NCBI RefSeq assembly: GCF_000143415.4
Contig: NW_003314266.1
Span: 2,103,139 to 2,167,138, forward strand
DNA length: 64,000 bases
Reading direction: 5' to 3'
Source of the DNA: Selaginella moellendorffii
Taxonomy: Eukaryota > Streptophyta > Lycopodiopsida > Selaginellales > Selaginellaceae
A program made the position numbers and the translations under genes. How positions within the stretch are numbered: the stretch's first letter is position 1; each line of letters opens with the position of its first letter. Below, piece after piece: positions 31,901 to 42,600 of the stretch. The notes beneath the pieces were generated by a model, which was given only the letters and a program-made list of their open reading frames with translations, was not told the origin of the DNA and ran no database searches.

Positions 31901-34031
31901 GATAAAGCATTGAAAGGTATTGCGACTTTTGGTTTCTACCTCACTTTTCTGGCTTTTCTCGTACAGATATCCTGCGAACCATCCACAGTGCCGATAATAC
32001 TTTTGTTTTTGATCAAGTTATTGCTGCTTTGTTCGACGAGGAAAAACTAGCTTCGAAGACTGATAACGAAGCAAACCTTTCGATTGGTGACTTGGATCAC
32101 CTTACGCCTAAATGGCTGACAGCACAAGAGCTGGTTATTGGCCTTACTAAAGACGTTTTTACGAGGCACGGGGCCCGCAAATTTCGAAGCCCAAGCATGA
32201 CCGTAGCTTCTGATGTCAAGACATCAAACAGGTTGGCCTTTTTTTGTTGATCGGTTTAGAGGCTTACTTGTGCGCTTATAGATCTGCCGTCAAAGTTATT
32301 AACTCTTCAGGAACGATGTTTGAATTACGTTATGACACACGTCTTTTATTTGCGCGATGGGTTGTCCTAAATCAGGTGATGTGTGTGTGTCTGTTTCTTT
32401 CTTCTCAGACGTGCATAATGTTTTCCAGAGCACGTCATGGAAGCGCTACGAGATTTCTCATACTTACAGGAAAGGCGTGGGATATCGTGCGCCGAAGGAG
32501 TATCTTCAAGTAAGGAATGTTTTGGTTTACAAAAACACAAAAAGGATTGCTTGCAGGGAGACTTTGACATAATCGGCGGTTATCGTGCATTAGCCGAAGC
32601 CGAGGTCATCAAGGTAATTGACGAAGTCCTGCATGGCTGTTCTTTCTTACAATCCAAGCTACAGGCAGCTGCCGATATCATTTCCAGGGTGTCGTCTACT
32701 GAAACATGCGAGCTACGTCTTAATCACCTTGAAATTCTAGATACCATATGGAGCTGGAGTGGCGTAACCAGACAGCAAAGGAAGAATGTGGCTCAGGTAT
32801 GCTCTTGGATTTTACTTTTGAGATATTTTCTGTGCTTTATTTCAGATACTTGGAACTATGACCTTCCTCCGTCCTCAATCAGCAGACCGGAAGGCCAGAT
32901 GGGTTTTTGTTCGTCGGCAGCTTATCCAGGCATGCTAATACGTGCTTAAGCTTTGTGAGGCTCAGTTTTGCTGCAGGGTTTACATTTATCCGAAGCCGTG
33001 GTAGACAGGCTTCAAACAGCTGAACGTCGCTTCACGGGAAACGCGGATGAAGTTCTTGCTCGATTAAGAGGAGCTTTATCTAATAGTAAGATACTACTCG
33101 TGCTTAACAAGCATAACCTTTGATCAGGTCCATCGAGCATCGAAGCGATTGAAGAGCTCTCAAGACTACTAAGCTATTTGAGAAATTGGCGTGTAGAAAT
33201 GTTACTTACGGTCGACGTTTTCATCGTTCCGAGTGATTACTACTTTAATGCCGCGTATTTTCAGGTGATGAATATGATTTTTGACTCAGCTAACAGTGCA
33301 TGATATGTCAGATATATTTTCCTAGAACAAGCTACCCCGGAGCTCAGGGTATGCTACTTGCCGTGGGAGGCCGCTATGATTTACTTCTTGAACACCTCGC
33401 TAAGGATTATGGAGTAAGAACTACAACTATCCTTGCTTTCAATAACTTCACTTGATCAGGTACACACTCCACCAGGGGCAGTGGGACTGACTATTGCTTT
33501 GCAAAAGCTGATCCATATTGCTATGAAAGATAGGTACTACGGAAGCTTGTATATCAATGCAGAATTGAGTTTGTTCGTGCAGTAAAAATGAAACGGAACC
33601 TGCTGAAGTTCTCGTATGTTGCCGAGGAGGGGGTGGTCTCCTGAAAGAGAGAATGGAATTAGCAGACGAATTATGGTCCGCAAATGTCAAGGTGAGCAGA
33701 TTTATTGTGGTCATTCTCAACAAGCATCTACGTAGCAGGCGGACTTTGTATGTGCGATTGCTCCAAGCCTGACTGAGCAGTACGAATATGCGCATGACAA
33801 TGGAATCAAGGTGCTTGTAATCATCACGGAGTCCGGCTTATCCCAGGGGGTGGTCACGGTAGTTTACTTCCTTCTGTTTCCAAAGCCAAATCTTTTCGGT
33901 GTTCTATGCAGGTTCGCCATTTAGACTTCAAGTTTGTGGTAGACGTTCCCAGGGATGACTTGGCTAAAAGCTTGGCGGATTTGATTTCTGGCCCCCTGGC
34001 CGTGAAAATGCTACGACAGTCTCTCATCTAA
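28983..34031 (+). CDS. GCN2: eIF2-alpha kinase GCN2
   Basis: A gene with more than 20 small exons. It starts with a Lys/Gly-rich 'MGKNKRGAPAKSKGKGKGK' leader and an RWD domain ('EEITALSAIFQNDF', 'FPGYPWKPPKLQI') in exons 28983-29116, 29167-29238, 29290-29337, 29397-29502 and 29554-29661. The kinase starts near 30690: GKGGFGHVVLCKNK, YAMKKVKL, 'LQHQHVVRYYQAWFE', HRDLTPSNIFFD, IGDFGL, the 'GTGQVGTYFYRAPE' loop and 'VDMYSLGVILFELW'. After 32.1 kb comes the histidyl-tRNA-synthetase-like domain ('RYDTRLLFARWVVLNQ', 'GDFDIIGG', 'GGRYDLLLEHL'), with the C-terminus 'VRHLDFKFVVDVPRDDL' ending at TAA 34029-34031. GCN2 senses uncharged tRNA and phosphorylates eIF2-alpha. Catalytic residues are all present. 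Confidence 0.93.
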
Positions 34032-34152
34032 TCTGGTAACTTGATCTCATGATTTTTTTTTAAAATATGATCTAATAGTTATGCTTAGATTTTTGTGAGC
34101 TTCTCAAAGTACAGCCTTATGTGTAAGTTATTCCTTTTATGCGTTACTCCTC

Positions 34153-35466
34153 TCACAGCTCCGAGCATGATGCAGGTGCGAAAGTGACGGTGGATTTCTC
34201 ATTGTCGAACATGATATGGTAGCCTTCCTGCATCACATTGCCGATGATATTAATCCCGATGCTTGCGCTGGACATGATAGCGAGACAAGCGACTGATTCG
34301 TTCCACGCTTCGGCATCGGCTCGACTTGGGACGATGATGTAGTTATCTTGGTGGAGGTTCATCCAAGCATCTGGGAAATGTAGAGCAAGGGAGGGAAAGG
34401 TGTAGTCTCTCTGGAGGGAAATGTTATAGCACAGGTCTAGGCCTACCGAGGTGCCGTTAACCAGGGGAAGATTAATCCGGCGGCTGAAAACACTTATCAC
34501 TTGGATGTACACGCCAAGAGGAAGAAACGTTAGTGTAGTGCCAGAGTCGAAGATGGTGCCAACCGAGCTATCGAGGTCGCTGTGAGGCATGGAAATGGTA
34601 TAGCCGTCAGCCGAGACACTAGTGAGGTTCACGAAGTAGAACGTTTCGTCGCCATCGCGGGTGAGAAGAGGTGTGGACTGGGCATTTGAAGCATGGACCG
34701 GAGCAGCACTGCCGTAGAAGAAGGGGCTGGGATGGTTAAGTGGCGAAAGACAGTAGGAGAACTTGTTCCCGATGGAGTCGCTCAGCTGTGTGATCAACGA
34801 GACTTGGCCTCGACCGAAGCCAGCAACGCCGTCTAGGTTCGGGAAGCCGCTTGAAGATAAGCTACAGCCGACGAGGATATCGGAAAACTTCGAAGTAGTC
34901 GCGTTGGACGTCCTGAGGGAGACGGTCTCCGTGACAACCAGGCCAGATGTTGCTCCTCCTCCTCCGTATTGGTACTGGTACTCGCAAGAGTAGAGGCAGT
35001 AGTCGTTGAAGTGTGAGCAGGCATCGGAGCAGCTCACAGTATGGAAAGTTGACGACTGTGTATAGTTGAAGCGGTTGGCGGCGCTTGGTAAGCATTGCAC
35101 CCAGACGAGGTCACTCCCGGTATCAAACAGGACGTCCATGCGTTGAGGAGGAGTTCCGAGCAGAAGAGGCATTGTGAAAGCACTGCCCACGTCGGTCATG
35201 GGGATCCCGGGAATAGCTTCCCCTTTGCCTTCTCCGGCCTTGGACGCTAGATATCTGGCTCGTAGGAAGCTGTTCTGGAACCTCTTGGAGATCGGTAAGT
35301 TGGAATCGCGTCTTCTGAGCTCTGTTCTGAATCCATCCTGTTGTGTGGCTCGCAGGAGCGGATGGACGTGAGCAGGAGCAAGTGGAAGCGTGAAAAGAGC
35401 CCGCGCGAAGAGCAGCAGGAGAAAGGAGGAGATCGCCATTGCCAAGGCTGTTTTTCGATCGAGCAC
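34153..35466 (-). CDS. Nepenthesin-like aspartic protease (peptidase A1)
   Basis: Intronless, 437 codons. A signal peptide sits near the N-terminus (hydrophobic 'AISSFLLLLFARALF'); an in-frame Met at 35439 could be the true start and gives a better signal peptide. The catalytic aspartates lie in 'VLFDTGSDLVWVQC' and 'TIFDSGTTLTFLP'. A Cys-rich nepenthesin-type insert follows the first ('CSDACSHFNDYCLYSCEYQYQYGGGG'), and 'GVAGFGRGQVSLITQL', 'NIIGNVMQEGYHIMFD' are conserved. It lacks the plant-specific saposin insert, as in the nepenthesin group. Secreted; substrate unknown. It converges with GCN2, 121 bp apart. Confidence 0.92.
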   Translation of the reverse strand: MLDRKTALAMAISSFLLLLFARALFTLPLAPAHVHPLLRATQQDGFRTELRRRDSNLPISKRFQNSFLRARYLASKAGEGKGEAIPGIPMTDVGSAFTMPLLLGTPPQRMDVLFDTGSDLVWVQCLPSAANRFNYTQSSTFHTVSCSDACSHFNDYCLYSCEYQYQYGGGGATSGLVVTETVSLRTSNATTSKFSDILVGCSLSSSGFPNLDGVAGFGRGQVSLITQLSDSIGNKFSYCLSPLNHPSPFFYGSAAPVHASNAQSTPLLTRDGDETFYFVNLTSVSADGYTISMPHSDLDSSVGTIFDSGTTLTFLPLGVYIQVISVFSRRINLPLVNGTSVGLDLCYNISLQRDYTFPSLALHFPDAWMNLHQDNYIIVPSRADAEAWNESVACLAIMSSASIGINIIGNVMQEGYHIMFDNEKSTVTFAPASCSEL

Positions 35467-36070
35467 CCGAGCCGCCGAAGACAGAACTTATGTGAGGCGA
35501 TGTAAGTATATTTTGCGTGAGCTTGGATTTGTCGTGCGAGCACACCAAGCATGCGGAGCTTATAAAGATTGTGTGTTTCGATTTCCAGGCCAGCACCAAA
35601 GGCAGATGGTAGACGGTCTCATCAAAACCGAAGCTTACATTTTGCGTAAGAATCACTTAAGCATTTTGACTTTGCTATACAGCGCTTGTTTTCCCGACTA
35701 AAAAGAATTTTCTCCCCTCATCTCTTTTGTGCAGCCGCCAAATGGTTGACTGATCAGATTGAGCTTATTCTTGTTTGCAGGTATGTTAAAGGAAAAATGT
35801 GACTCTTTCTAATAAATGTTAATGTCTTTTACAGCTCCAGGCCAATCTAACAATTGTGGAAACATTGGAGGTTCTTTATTTCCTTCTCGTTTATGAAATC
35901 TAATAGTTCTGAATATTCTATGCGCTATGTTGGTGGGAAGTTCACGAGTTTGCCACCACTTTTCAGAGCTCTTGTCCAGAAAGTCGGCGAGCCCCAGCAC
36001 CAATCTCTCGGTCTGTATATATATTATTCGTTCGGTATAATGTTCTGAAAGCTATGTTGAGGAGAACGCC
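35467..36070. other. Divergent promoter region, protease/peroxidase
   Basis: About 600 bp between two divergent secreted-enzyme genes. No coding frame, tRNA or repeat is convincing. A TATATATTATTC stretch lies about 55 bp before the peroxidase start, a possible TATA region. Confidence 0.4.
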
Positions 36071-37203
36071 ATGACACGGCAAACGCTAGTTCTTCTCGTC
36101 TGCTCGGTGTTTTTACTCGGCCTGTCCAACTCCGAGTACTACTCAGTCGACACTTTCGGTGGTAACGGGTTTTCAAAAGGACTGAGGTTTGGATTCTATG
36201 CAGCTACTTGTCCAAACGTGGAAACCATTGTCCGGGAGTCTTTCACTAGCAATATCTTTCGAGACCCGACTGCTGCCGGTGCTCTCATTCGTTTGGCGTT
36301 CCACGATTGCCAAGTCGGGGTACGTAGATGTTTTCCTACAATCTTAACAGTTTTGGCCAACTTTTCTGTGCTTCTCCAGGGCTGTGACGCGTCCATCCTG
36401 CTCAGCTCCTCCGAGTCGATCACCAGCGAGCTCGTCTCCGATAGAAACTTTGGAATCCGTCGACTGGATTTCATTGACAGCATCAAGAGCGCGCTCGAAG
36501 CGTCGTGCCCGGGTGTGGTTTCCTGTGCGGACATCATAGCCTTGGCTGCAAGAGACTCCATCAGGATCTCGGGGGGACCAAACATTCCCATACTCCTCGG
36601 ACGAAGGGACTCCACAAGCGCCAGTAACTTAGCGGCCGATCGATCCATTCCACTCCCAACTATCAGCGTCGACGACACCATCAGCCTGTTCCAGTCCAAA
36701 GGCATGACGCTCCAAGAAACAGTGGCCATTCTAGGTACTCCTACTTCCAAATTCCCACTGCTGCTCGAGCTCTTTTCTTCGCTCTTTTCTTGTTTGTAGG
36801 TGCTCACACTGTTGGTGTTGGCCACTGCGTAAGCGTCCTGGATCGATTGTATCCAACGCAAGACCCGAACTTGCTCCCTCCTCGCTCAGCGCAGCTCCGA
36901 GCTCAGTGTCCTCCCACTCCGCCACAGCTCCTCAACAACAACACCTTCTTCGCCAATGACTTCACCAACGTGTTCTTCGACAACCAGTACTTCAGAGACA
37001 TTCTCAATGGGCAGGGGCTGTTTGGAATCGACTCAAAGATCGCGCTTGACAAGAGAACCTCCCGGATTGTCTCCATGTTTGCGACGAACCAGGCGTACTT
37101 CTTTGCGGTCTTCTCCTCGGCGTTTAATAAGATGCTGGCGTCCAACGTTCTCACGGGTAGCAGTGGAGAGATTAGAAGAGATTGCAAGGTTGTCAACTCG
37201 TAA
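36071..37203 (+). CDS. Class III secretory peroxidase
   Basis: Three exons, 36071-36319, 36380-36734 and 36800-37203 (335 codons); both intron positions match common class III peroxidase sites. A signal peptide ('LVLLVCSVFLLGLSNS') leads to 'FYAATCPNVETIVRE'. Distal haem residues are in 'IRLAFHDCQVGGCDASIL', with His and Arg present. 'CADIIALAARDSI' and 'GRRDS' follow, then proximal His in 'AHTVGVGHC'. Paired cysteines for the four family disulphides are visible. It uses H2O2 to oxidise phenolics in the cell wall. Confidence 0.94.
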
Positions 37204-37439
37204 GTAGATCATCGAAGTTTAAAGTTCTTTGCTATGGTTGCTATGATATAAAGAAAACCAATTGATTTGAGAAAGGAAGTTTTGACATTGTGATATGAGC
37301 TTTGACTTTTTTTTTCAGAGAATGATGGAATGAAAGTGAAGTCGTGGACTGAGAGTTCGATTTTCTCTCTATAAAGAACACGCTAATCTTCGTCACCACC
37401 GAAATAAAACCATCAAGAGAACTATATGGGAGCTTTTGG

Positions 37440-38660
37440 CTTTGTGTTCGTTGTGTTCCTCGTGTTCCTGGCGCAGTGGCATGGGACGTGAATGGAAGCA
37501 GCAGCAGCAAAGTTTTGGCAACATGCCCAGCTCGACTGAGAGTTTTCATGCTCCCGGATAGATTGTCGCTCTCGAGATCCAAGAGTGTCAAGCTGTGGAG
37601 CTCACTGACGAGTCGGAGGATCTCTCCGTGGATCGCATTGGAAGAGAGGTCGGCGTGCTTGAGCCCGGTGAAAAGCGAGCGGAGGTCTCCTCCAAGCATC
37701 CACCCAGCTCCTCGAGATGCCCATTAACGTTGCTACAAGTAACTCCCGCCCAAGAGACGCACAGCTGCTGCGAGTTCCCCGAAGTCCAGTTTGCTGGGAA
37801 GGCTGGAAGAGCTCTCTCTTGCCAACTGCTCATTGCTGATGACAAGAAGCTCGAGTACTTCTCCATGTTCGACACAGACAAGCGTCACTGGGCAAATACC
37901 TCCTGAGCTTGGCAACTGCACAAAGATCGAGTGGTTTGACATTGACATCTACACGGTCCAGTTCCACAACGCTGGGACTCAATCGTCTACTCGCAGCGAA
38001 GAGCTGTGGAACATGACCCAGCTTGAGTTCCTCAGCCTGATTGAAACCATGTGTACAGGGACAATCTCTTCAAGGATTGATAACATGACCAAGCTCGGAC
38101 ACTTGAACGTCGGCTCAAACTCCATAATCGGAGGGGTCATATGACCAGGGGAAGTTGGCAGGTCCAAGACCTTGGTTTATCTCAGCACCATCCCAGAGTC
38201 GATCCACACCTCCACATCTTTGGCTGGGAAGCAAAATGCTGACTGGAGTAATCCCTTCCTCCCTTGCCCAGCTTTCCAGCCTCATAGGCTTACATTTGGA
38301 TCACAACGTATAGGAGAGATCCCTTCATCACTGGCGCGCCTTCAAAAGCTGGAGACTTTGATACTACTTCAAAACACGTTGGAGTTATGGGTTACATAAC
38401 TTCAGCCAACTTTCTGCATGTTGAGATCCCCCTTGAACTGGCAAACTGTACCTCCTTGCAAGTGCTCGAGGTGTCTAAGAACAAGAGGCATTTCATCAGT
38501 CTTAAGACTCTGGGGAAAGGAACAGGCTGGTGGGAAGCATCCCAGTTTCACTGCTTACAAAGCTGGAGTGATTCAAGGTAGGGAGTAACCCTATCCATGG
38601 CTTGGATATTGACTTGAGGAGACTTCAAGTTCTCTCCCTGGCAAGAAACACCTTTCAAGG
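37440..38660. pseudogene. Broken LRR receptor gene in two opposed pieces
   Basis: On the minus strand, about 37830-37440 holds an LRR N-cap ('LPAFPANWTSGNSQQLCVSWAGVTCS') and one or two repeats ('LKHADLSSNAIHGEIL', 'LTLLDLESDNLSGS'), separated by frameshifts. From about 37840 to 38660 on the plus strand, LRRs of a similar kind continue: 'VTGQIPPELGNCTKIEWFDI', 'MTKLGHLNVGSNSIIGGVI' then a stop, 'GEIPSSLARLQKLETL' and 'LELANCTSLQVLEVSKNK'. So the two halves of one LRR-RLK-like gene point away from each other after an inversion. No kinase or membrane segment is left. Confidence 0.75.
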
Positions 38661-38831
38661 TAGTTTTCCTTTGCTTCCTCACAACTCGAGGTTGCAACAA
38701 CAACATTTATGGGGAAATTTCAAACACAATCAGTGAGCAATTAGACATATCATGGGAATTCATTCATTAGCTGTTTAGAGGGTTTCATGGTGAAGCATGA
38801 TTATAGTATGCTGTTTTACTCAATTCTTGTA

Positions 38832-39752
38832 CTATGGCCATTGCTTAACTAACTGCTTTGTTAATGTATTATATAAAGATAGTTTACCAATATTTTCAAT
38901 TATAAGTGCACTTTGTGTAGAACTTTTAGTATTAGTATTTGAGGCCCATATTGGAATTTCTAAACTATTATATATAATCAGATTTTGATTAGTATTGAGA
39001 ACTACATAGCATTTAAATCCTTTATTTGATGTTTTTGATTCCCAAATTATTTTTGTCAAATAAACAAATATTAAATTACAATTTTTAGTTATTGTTAATT
39101 TATAATTTCCATTTGAAGAAACAATGGAGTTTTCTGAGAGAAGATAAGATCCTAAATAGTTTTTATTTCCACTTACTAAAGATGACCTATAAATCCAACA
39201 ATCATTTTCATCCATATTTATCTAACAATGTCACAAAATATTTCAAATGGCATTAGAAATATAATTAATTACCTTTATATTTTTTATTGTGAGATTTTGT
39301 TTATCATTTATTCTGTTCCCATGTACTATATATTCTAATTCTATAAATTCGTGAACAGCTCGAATATGACCATATAGTCCAGCTAAAGCTTGATCTACAA
39401 CTGCTTGAGCAAGAGTTGTAAGTAATATTTTAAGGTATTCGCCTCTAACTTGCATATTAGATCCCATAGGTATGCAAAATTTAGCATTAGAAATATCATA
39501 AGAATATCCATGTATTGATATTTTCATAGATATTTGAGAAACTTTAACTCCTTCAAAATTTTGTATGGGAAAAGTTCCTACCATATAATTTGTATTATTA
39601 TGAAGACTATGGAGAAAGAAAACAAGATTTTTAAATATTACATATGCATCTTGATTAGAAAGTGTATCAGTAAATGATCTAAGTGTGAAAGTTAATGTGT
39701 TTACAACAATTATAATAAAAAATAAAGAGGTAAGAAAAACATATAAATTCAT
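38832..39752 (-). CDS. Secreted protein with unknown N-terminal domain and B-type lectin C-terminus
   Basis: Two exons, 39752-39273 and 39221-38832, joined by a 51-nt GT-AG intron in phase 0 (289 codons). The first exon begins with a clear signal peptide (MNLYVFLTSLFFIIIVV). It continues as about 130 residues that I do not recognise ('GTFPIQNFEGVKVSQISMK', 'SYDISNAKFCIPMGS', 'IRAVHEFIELEYIVHGNR'). The second exon is a bulb-type (GNA-like) lectin fold: 'SYLLSENSIVSSNGNYKLTI', 'CNLIFVY', 'NLIIYNSLEIPIWASNTN', 'GKLSLYN'. The mannose-binding QxDxNxVxY sites appear as degenerate versions with Asn for Asp, so sugar binding may be altered or lost. The intron and continuous frame in very AT-rich DNA argue for a real gene; expression is unknown. 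The low GC sets it apart from every neighbour. Confidence 0.6.
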
Positions 39753-40300
39753 CCTTCTGTATATATAAAATGAGATTCAGATTCAACTATTTATTTTAAA
39801 AATAATTTTTAAAAAGTTGGAAAAAAACAAAGTTTTTAAAGATAATACTTTTATCTTTTACATTTTTATATATTTCTTTTTCTCTTTTCTCAGCTGACAT
39901 CTATATATAAAATCTATAAAGTTAAATAGATGATAAATTTGAGGAGCTTTAAATAATGATCTTTGAGTATTGGCTGGTTATGAACATTATGAAGAAGTTG
40001 AATAAATTTTAAATTAAAAACAACTCACCATTTTTACAAAGCTAAATCAAGTAATAAATAAAATTTCCATAAATTGATTTAAAACAAGTAAGTTTTTATA
40101 GGTGACAATTTCAACATGCTCAAATACCAACAAAGAGCAATTCAAAGAGAGGGGGAACAAGAGGGAGTAAAGAATTAGAGTCCAATTCCATGCTATGTCA
40201 ATCCATAGTCCACAGATGTATACCTCCAAATCTTCATTGGTTATTAATTCCATATTTTATCTATCATCTGCAATGTGAGTGCACTATCATTGTACTGATG

Positions 40301-40384
40301 TAAGGGACTTGTATGGCATGTCATTCATAAAATGGGTGTCCATAAGGGACTTGTATGGCATGCTATTCATAAAATGGGTGTCCA
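40301..40384. repeat. 42-bp tandem duplication
   Basis: Two adjacent copies of a 42-bp unit (period exact from 40301 to 40343) beginning TAAGGGACTTGTATGGCATG. They differ only at two neighbouring bases. Confidence 0.9.
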
Positions 40385-40782
40385 TATGTCCATATGACAC
40401 CTTGCTACCTCACACACACACATATGCAGTCCATGTGGTAAAACCCCATAGGCCTAGATGGTTTTTACCCATGGCAAGTACAAGATGCCCCAATATATTC
40501 CACTGGCATGGCAATATGACTTAGAATTCAATGGCCATTCTATGAGTGATCAATAGCCATCCAATGAGATGGGATAGTGGAATCATAGCATACACATGCC
40601 ATTGCCTTTGATTTTGGTCACATAGTTGTGGAGTCTATTGGCTATAGCAATGGTAGTGATGGTGATTATAGTGGAGTTGGATGTTAAGGTAACTCATTTT
40701 CCTCAAGATGATAAGGATTATCACATTTACCAGTTTATGCAATGAAGAGTACTTAACTTCTAAGTGGGTGAGCTTGATTACC

Positions 40783-41000
40783 AAATCCAGTGTTGCGGCA
40801 CCAGATCTAGTGCCACCGCTGCCGCCAGATCCAGTGCTGCCGAGTGCTGCTGTGCCATATCCAGTGCCACAACAACTGCTGTGCTGGATCTAGTGCCACA
40901 GCAGCTACTGTGCCAGATCCAGTGCTGCTGTGAGTGCCCTAGATCCAGTGCCACTACACCAGATCAATTGCCACCACACTAGATCCAATGCCAGAAAACT
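40783..41000. repeat. Degenerate GATCCAGTGCC minisatellite
   Basis: About ten imperfect copies of a unit around CCAGATCCAGTGCCAC/CTGCTG, a GC-rich patch in AT-rich surroundings. It is followed by a run of about 20 T and a GCAG at 41037-41056. Confidence 0.75.
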
Positions 41001-41079
41001 CTCTGCTCACGTGGTTTGTCAATTCTCACACTTAGTTTTTTTTTTTTTTTTGCAGTTCAGGATTCAATAAGGGGAGGAG

Positions 41080-42600
41080 GAGCATCAGGCCAAGGCCTTC
41101 TTCAACTCTTCTTACAAACAGGGAGGAAATGAAAAGGTGAGCACAAACAACTTCATTGAAGCCCTATGATGCTCCACTACTCTTATAAACCCCACCAATG
41201 GATCTAGAGTTCGAACTTTGAGCCTTTGGTAGAGGACATGAGGATGTTTTCCAGGAGCATCAGGCCATGGTAGTGGATGAAAACGAGGTATAACATGTAT
41301 GACCTCAACTTCAATCCAGATAAGCACAAAAATATTGTCTTAGTTCCTTTAGTTTTCTGAATACCATATTTAAACAAGAGTCTTTAGACCTATTTTACCC
41401 TATTTTTATCCGTCTTAGATCCATTCTCCAAGGGGATTCACCAATACCATTAGGTTTCTACCTTGTTTATGTTAGACTATTATAAATTGATTGAACCAAT
41501 TCATCCCAAAAATCACATCAAATCTCATTATATCCAAAATAGTGAAGTCCATATCCATTTTTCAATGTCTTTACTTCAACTTTTGTTTGTCAAAGTACTT
41601 CATTAGTGCTTTGAATACCTTGAAATCCTCAATTCTCCCAATTATTACATTGTTAGTTTGACTTGCTAAACTATGTCTTATGACAATTGTAACAATGCTA
41701 GATACTTCTCAAAAAAATATCCCTACCTGAAGAAAGCCAAAATCAACATAGCTATTAAGTTAAGTGAAGTTCAAATAAAGGTATGTGATTTAGTCTTTAG
41801 CTTAAAACTACTCATTAAATAAGCAACTTTGGTAAAGAGTCATTTACAACATTTATTAGCCCTTCAAGAGAAGATTAAAGGTAGTTTTATTAAGGCTTTA
41901 GACAATTTTGTATTGTTCCATATATTATTAATGGGTTTAATCTTTTTATTAGTGGATTTGTCCTTTTTGGCATGATTCTTATGTGTGCTTACTTTTTGAC
42001 TATTGAATTTGCCTTCTGAAATTTGAGGATTCATTCTTATGATAATTCTTCTTGAATTTCCCCTTTCTATATGTTCCTCTTGGTTTGGATCTTTTGCTAA
42101 ATATGAATTTAATTCCCTTTTATAAGTTTTTATTGAAATATACTTTGATAACAATATCTAATATGTCCTTATAATTTGTCAGATTCCAATATATCATCTT
42201 GCCCCGAGCCCAAATTTGCAATCTTGAGATAAATGTATAGAATGCATTTATATCGTCAATATCCATGACAAGGATCCTTTTGGTCATGAATCCATTCATA
42301 TACTCTTGAATGCTTTTATTTGCCTTAGCTTACATAACTCATCCCTTAGATGTAAAGTAGTATTTGGGGGAATTTAAAATACTTTAATCTTCACCTTCAT
42401 CACTTCCTAAGTAGCCATTAATTTTTCATTAACCTTTGTTAGTTTCCACCAAAACTTAGTATTATCTACTAAGTATATTTTTGCATATGGGACCTTTTAT
42501 AAGTTTGATAATTGCAATATTTAGAAATAATCTTCCATATCATAGAACTAATCCTTCACCCCTTTATAGTTATTAACTTTTAAGACTAGTGAGGCTTTGG
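41080..42600 (-). mobile_element. Decayed Ty3/gypsy-like gag-protease sequence
   Basis: Read on the minus strand, about 42550-42250 contains gag-like 'KFWWKLTKV' and 'PNTTLHLRDELCKLRQIK' motifs with stops and frameshifts. About 42150-41860 is a Lys/Asn-rich tail. At about 41560-41480, 'ILDIMRFDVIFGMNWFNQF' matches the pattern (Y/F)DVILGMDWL after the gypsy protease. At about 41330-41110 further pol-linker-like sequence ends. No intact frame, LTR pair or primer-binding site was found, so this is an old fragment. I did not assign reverse transcriptase. Confidence 0.5.

Noticed and set aside
35390-35701. 103-codon plus-strand frame between protease and peroxidase
   Set aside because: Mostly antisense to the protease 5' end and its promoter; no protein feature.
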